Both the position numbers and the translations under genes were made by a program. A DNA stretch of 9,381 nucleotides from positions 1 through 9,381 of the forward strand of contig SKTG01000435.1 of NCBI GenBank assembly GCA_007118045.1, in the 5' to 3' direction. Origin of the DNA: Nitriliruptoraceae bacterium (lineage in GTDB: Bacteria; Actinomycetota; Nitriliruptoria; Nitriliruptorales; Nitriliruptoraceae). Of this stretch, positions 6,546 to 9,381 are shown one piece after another. How positions within the stretch are numbered: the first letter of the stretch is position 1; each line of letters begins with the position of its first letter. Under the pieces are notes generated by a model. It saw only the letters and a list, made by a program, of their open reading frames with translations. It was not told the origin of the DNA and did not search any database.

Positions 6546-8045
6546 ATGGGTCGCGACGGGGGAGGTCGGCACCGCGTGGGTGTGCCGGGCCCGTGGCGCG
6601 GCCTGTTGCTGGTCGCGATCGGGGTGGTGCTCGTGCTCCTCGCCGGTGGCGACGCGCGGGGCCAGGACGCCGACGCCGGTGCCGTCCATCTGCTCTCGCT
6701 CACCGGCAGCGTCGACCGCGGGGACGGACCCTTCGTCAGACGCGCGCTCGACGACGCTGAGGACGATGGCGCGGAAGCGTTGCTGCTGACCTTCGACACC
6801 CCTGGCGGCCGGCTCGATGCCGCGCTGGCGATCGCGGACGAGCTACTGGACCGGGACCTACGCACGATCGCGCTCGTCGACACGGCGACGGGACCAGCCG
6901 CCCTCGCGGCCACCGCCGCGGAGGAGTTGCACCTGACGCCGGCCGGTCGGCTGGGCGCCGGAGACCCGAGAGATCCCGCTACGGGCGGCGCCGGCGTCGA
7001 CGACCGCGACGTGATCGAGGAGGTCGCGAGCCGAGCCGGCGAAGCGGCCCGGGCACGGGGGCGCGAACCGACCGTGGCCACGGCGATGGTCGACCCGACC
7101 GTGACGATCGGTTCGGTCGTCGACGCCACGCGGCTGCTGCAGCTGGACGCCGGCACCGCCGCCGAGCTCGGCTACGCCGACGGTGAGGGCGGGGCCACGC
7201 GGGCCGAGGAGCTCCTGGTCGAACTCGACCTCGGCGAACGACCCCTCGAGGACGTCCGACCGCGGCGCTCGGAGCTGGTCGTGCCCGCACTGACCACACC
7301 CGTGGTCGCGTCGGCGTTGGTCACGACCGGGCTGATGCTGCTGCTCTTCGAGGTCTTCGTCGGCGCCTTCGGCCTCGTGAGCCTGGCGGGTGTCGCCTTG
7401 CTGAGCGCCTTCTTCTACGGTCATCTGCTGGCCGGACTGGCCGGCTGGGAGGACGTCCTGTTGGTGCTCGTGGGTCTGGGCCTGATCGCCCTGGAGCTGT
7501 TCGTCGTACCCGGCTTCGGCATCGCCGGGGTCCTCGGGCTGTCGAGCCTGTTCGCCGGGGCGTGGTCCGCCATGGTCGGCGGGGACCTCTCGATCGTGAG
7601 CACCGGGCAGCTGGTCTCGACCGGCGCGACCATCGTGATCGCCTTCATCGCGATCACGTTCGGGCTGGTGGTGCTGTTGACCCTGCTGTCGCGACGCAAC
7701 GCCGGTGACAGCGATCGACAACGCAAGAGCAGCGGTTGGCTGCGCTGGTTCGGTGACGGCGACGTGCTCGAACAGGACGAGGACGCACCCACGGGCCCGC
7801 CGGTCGCCGACCCACACGCACCGCCAGGCGGTCCGGGGACGCCCCTGTCCGCCGCCGCCTCGGCCGCGGCGCACCAGGGGGCGATCGGCACCGCGCTCAG
7901 CGACCTGCGCCCGGCGGGGGTCGCCGACTTCGGCGGCTACCGGGTCGACGTCGTCACCCTCGGCGACTACCTCGAGGCCGGTGAGCGCGTGGAGATCGTC
8001 CGGGCGGAGCGCTACCGCCGGGTGGTGCGCCGAGCCCGGTCCTAG
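6546..8045 (+). CDS. full-length NfeD-type membrane protein with degenerate ClpP/SDH-protease-like domain
   Basis: Membrane protein of 499 residues in the order of long NfeD/STOPP proteins. It has an N-terminal hydrophobic leader (about 19-34, ending ARGQ), a ClpP-like domain (about 45-235), a membrane block (about 247-385, four or five spans), a polar linker and a C-terminal NfeD OB-fold (about 443-495: GTALSDLRPAGVADFGG). The domain retains DTPGGRLDAA (84-93), the oxyanion-hole region. However, the catalytic Ser of the family's AASAG motif aligns with Leu120 in PAALAAT, and no lysine occurs before Lys394, so the Ser-Lys dyad is absent. It is probably a scaffold rather than a protease. The ATG at 6546 is taken, with GGAAGG nine bases upstream; an in-frame GTG at 6513 is possible. 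It precedes floA by 71 bases, the classic nfeD-flotillin pairing. Confidence 0.88.
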   Translation: MGRDGGGRHRVGVPGPWRGLLLVAIGVVLVLLAGGDARGQDADAGAVHLLSLTGSVDRGDGPFVRRALDDAEDDGAEALLLTFDTPGGRLDAALAIADELLDRDLRTIALVDTATGPAALAATAAEELHLTPAGRLGAGDPRDPATGGAGVDDRDVIEEVASRAGEAARARGREPTVATAMVDPTVTIGSVVDATRLLQLDAGTAAELGYADGEGGATRAEELLVELDLGERPLEDVRPRRSELVVPALTTPVVASALVTTGLMLLLFEVFVGAFGLVSLAGVALLSAFFYGHLLAGLAGWEDVLLVLVGLGLIALELFVVPGFGIAGVLGLSSLFAGAWSAMVGGDLSIVSTGQLVSTGATIVIAFIAITFGLVVLLTLLSRRNAGDSDRQRKSSGWLRWFGDGDVLEQDEDAPTGPPVADPHAPPGGPGTPLSAAASAAAHQGAIGTALSDLRPAGVADFGGYRVDVVTLGDYLEAGERVEIVRAERYRRVVRRARS

Positions 8046-8116
8046 AACCACTACCGTCGGAGTCACCAAACGGGTGTTCTCACACCATCCGTTCGTCGAG
8101 GTCCTCGGAGGCACAC

Positions 8117-9058
8117 ATGGACACCACCCTGCTGCTCGTCATCGGAGCAGCGGTCTTCCTCGCGGCCGCACTGCTGCTGTACTTCGTGCCGGTCGGGCTG
8201 TGGATCACCGCCCTGTTCTCGGGCGTGCGGGTCGGCATCGGCACCCTGATCGGGATGCGCCTGCGCAAGGTCAACCCGGGCGAGATCGTGCGACCCCTGA
8301 TCTCGGCGACGAAGGCCGACATCGACCTCGACATCGGGCAGATGGAGGCGCACGTCCTGGCCGGAGGCCGCGTGGGCGGTGTGGTGGACGCGCTCATCTC
8401 CGCCGACCGCGCCAACATCGAGCTGCCGTGGAAGCGGGCGACCGCCATCGACCTCGCCGGTCGAGACGTGCTCGAAGCCGTCCAGGTCAGCGTCAACCCC
8501 AAGGTCATCGAGACACCACGCATCTCCGGTGTGGCCAAGGACGGCATCCAGGTCATGGCCCTCGCCCGCGTGACCGTCCGCGCCAACATCGAGCGGCTGG
8601 TCGGTGGTGCCGGTGAGGAGACCATCATCGCCCGTGTCGGTGAAGGCACCGTCTCCTCGATCGGCTCGGCCGACAGCCACAAGTTCGTCCTGGAGAACCC
8701 CGACGACATCTCGCGCCGCGTGCTCGAGCGCGGGCTCGACGCCGGAACCGCCTTCGAGATCCTCTCCATCGACATCGCGGACGTGGACATCGGCCGCAAC
8801 ATCGGTGCGGAGCTGCAGACCGATCAGGCCGAGGCGGACAAGAACATCGCTCAGGCGAAGGCCGAGGAACGCCGCGCGATGGCCATCGCGAACGAGCAGG
8901 AGATGCGCGCCAAGGTCGTCGAAGCCGAGGCCGAGGTGCCCCGGGCACTGGCGGAGGCGCTGCGGGCCGGCAACCTCGGCGTCATGGACAAGTACCGCCT
9001 CGACAACGTGCAGGCCGACACGGAGATGCGGTCCGCGATCGCGGGTGACGAGGAATGA
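8117..9058 (+). CDS. floA: flotillin-like protein FloA (SPFH-related membrane scaffold)
   Basis: Membrane scaffold of functional microdomains, 313 residues, slightly shorter than the roughly 330 of Bacillus FloA. The N-terminal hydrophobic stretch (about 4-33) is a membrane-inserted hairpin or anchor. Then follow the FloA core (KVNPGEIVRPLISATKA, 51-67), the NVxNP-like VQVSVNPKVIETP (122-134), and a DISRRVLERGLDAGTAFEI segment. The Ala/Glu-rich helix (about 232-282) is the flotillin coiled-coil region with AEA-type repeats. The ending GNLGVMDKYRLDNVQADTEM matches the FloA C-terminus. A GGAGG (8107-8111) five bases before the ATG makes the start secure. It follows nfeD as in Bacillus yqeZ-yqfA; NfeD and FloA are thought to act together at the membrane. 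The stop overlaps a possible small downstream gene in an ATGA. Confidence 0.95.
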   Translation: MDTTLLLVIGAAVFLAAALLLYFVPVGLWITALFSGVRVGIGTLIGMRLRKVNPGEIVRPLISATKADIDLDIGQMEAHVLAGGRVGGVVDALISADRANIELPWKRATAIDLAGRDVLEAVQVSVNPKVIETPRISGVAKDGIQVMALARVTVRANIERLVGGAGEETIIARVGEGTVSSIGSADSHKFVLENPDDISRRVLERGLDAGTAFEILSIDIADVDIGRNIGAELQTDQAEADKNIAQAKAEERRAMAIANEQEMRAKVVEAEAEVPRALAEALRAGNLGVMDKYRLDNVQADTEMRSAIAGDEE

Positions 9059-9265
9059 GCGCGAACCTGCCGACGCGCGGGAGCCGGCGCGGCCAGTCGA
9101 CGCCGCCCCCGCCCCCCCGGGGCACCGTCCACCGGTGGGTCCCAGGCCGCGAGCACGGGGGACGACGCCCGAGGTGGCCTGCGCACCAGGGCCCGGGAGG
9201 CGGTGGAGCGCGGCCGCGAGGCCGTGGAGCAGGTCGGGGAACAGTTCCAGGACATGGTCCCGCCG
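9055..9265 (+). pseudogene. possible small gene downstream of floA, frame broken in a C-run
   Basis: An ATG overlaps the floA stop (ATGA, 9055-9058) and opens as MSANLPTRGSRRGQSTPPPPP. It reaches a run of seven C (9112-9118), after which the frame becomes an Arg/Gly/Pro-rich sequence unlike a protein. In the frame one base later, the sequence continues as GAPSTGGSQAASTGDD and then a charged helical stretch, TRAREAVERGREAVEQ, which looks coding. Removing one C would join them into a proline-rich then helical product of about 60-70 residues. This is either a slippage or sequencing error or a decayed gene. The purine site abuts the ATG, so initiation would rely on coupling to floA. The 3' end is obscured by the junction with the livF-like fragment. 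Function unknown. Confidence 0.4.
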
Positions 9266-9381
9266 GGCCAGGGTGGACGAATCCTCCCGCCACATGGCGA
9301 TGAGGAGATTCTCTTCCACGGTAAGAAAATCAAAGATGCCGTAGTCTTCCGGCACATAGCCGATTCCCTGCCGCACGGCCA
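9230..9381 (-). CDS. fragment of LivF-type ABC transporter ATPase (partial, truncated)
   Basis: Reading leftward from the right edge, the frame gives VRQGIGYVPEDYGIFDFLTV, then EENLLIAMW and VLELFPDL. This matches the stretch around the Q-loop of LivF/branched-chain amino acid ABC ATPases (typical form GIGYVPExRxIFxxLTVEENL, then a VxELFPxL helix). Walker A lies off the window. The fragment loses similarity just after ELFPDL, before the ABC signature and Walker B, where the frame becomes the antisense of an apparent coding stretch. Hand-counted GC for 9301-9381 is 43 of 81, clearly lower than the rest of the window. With truncation this suggests a foreign or wrongly joined end rather than a working gene. 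Confidence 0.6.

Noticed and set aside
6398..7156. Extended N-terminus of the hydrolase into nfeD
   Set aside because: The extra translation is Ser/Ala/Arg-rich and antisense to nfeD; a strong ribosome site marks the ATG at 6397.
8073..8086. GGTGT-TCTC-ACACC hairpin between nfeD and floA
   Set aside because: A five-base stem with no T-run; too weak to call a terminator or regulatory element.

Overview
This is a high-GC window, visibly around 70% G+C except at the right end, with dense genes, short spacers, GTG/TTG starts and strong GGAGG-type ribosome sites. Gene content and codon use point to an actinobacterium. The deoC-plus-two-ALDH-family cluster and a full-length NfeD next to FloA also fit; a Nitriliruptoria-like lineage is a guess. 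It starts and ends inside genes, so it may be a whole metagenomic contig.

Layout, left to right. (1) Positions 1-33 hold the first 11 codons of a leftward gene with a hydrophobic, signal-like start. (2) Positions 34-305 are non-coding and contain a degenerate 21-25-base tandem repeat (about 177-322) that runs into the end of the next gene. (3) Positions 306-2140, leftward, hold a two-gene ABC exporter: ATPase, then ABC-2 permease, with stop and start overlapping. (4) Positions 2263-5615, rightward, hold a tight operon: deoC, a complete aldehyde dehydrogenase, and a short ALDH-like protein lacking the catalytic residues. (5) Positions 5612-6397, leftward, hold a nitrilase-superfamily hydrolase that converges on the operon so closely that both genes stop in one shared CTAG. 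(6) Positions 6546-9058, rightward, hold a full-length NfeD-type membrane protein and a flotillin-like FloA. (7) Positions 9055 to about 9265 hold a possible small gene, apparently broken in a C-run. (8) From about 9230 to the end there is a leftward fragment of a LivF-type ABC ATPase with lower GC. It is cut off mid-domain and looks like foreign or mis-joined sequence.

How the genes work together. DeoC splits deoxyribose 5-phosphate into glyceraldehyde 3-phosphate and acetaldehyde, and the adjacent ALDH could oxidise the acetaldehyde to acetate. The third gene is probably a non-catalytic partner of that ALDH. NfeD and FloA are a widespread membrane-organising pair; here the protease-like domain of NfeD has lost its Ser/Lys dyad. 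I see no clearly new defence or mobile system. The strongest leads are these two apparent pseudoenzymes, each encoded beside a likely partner.
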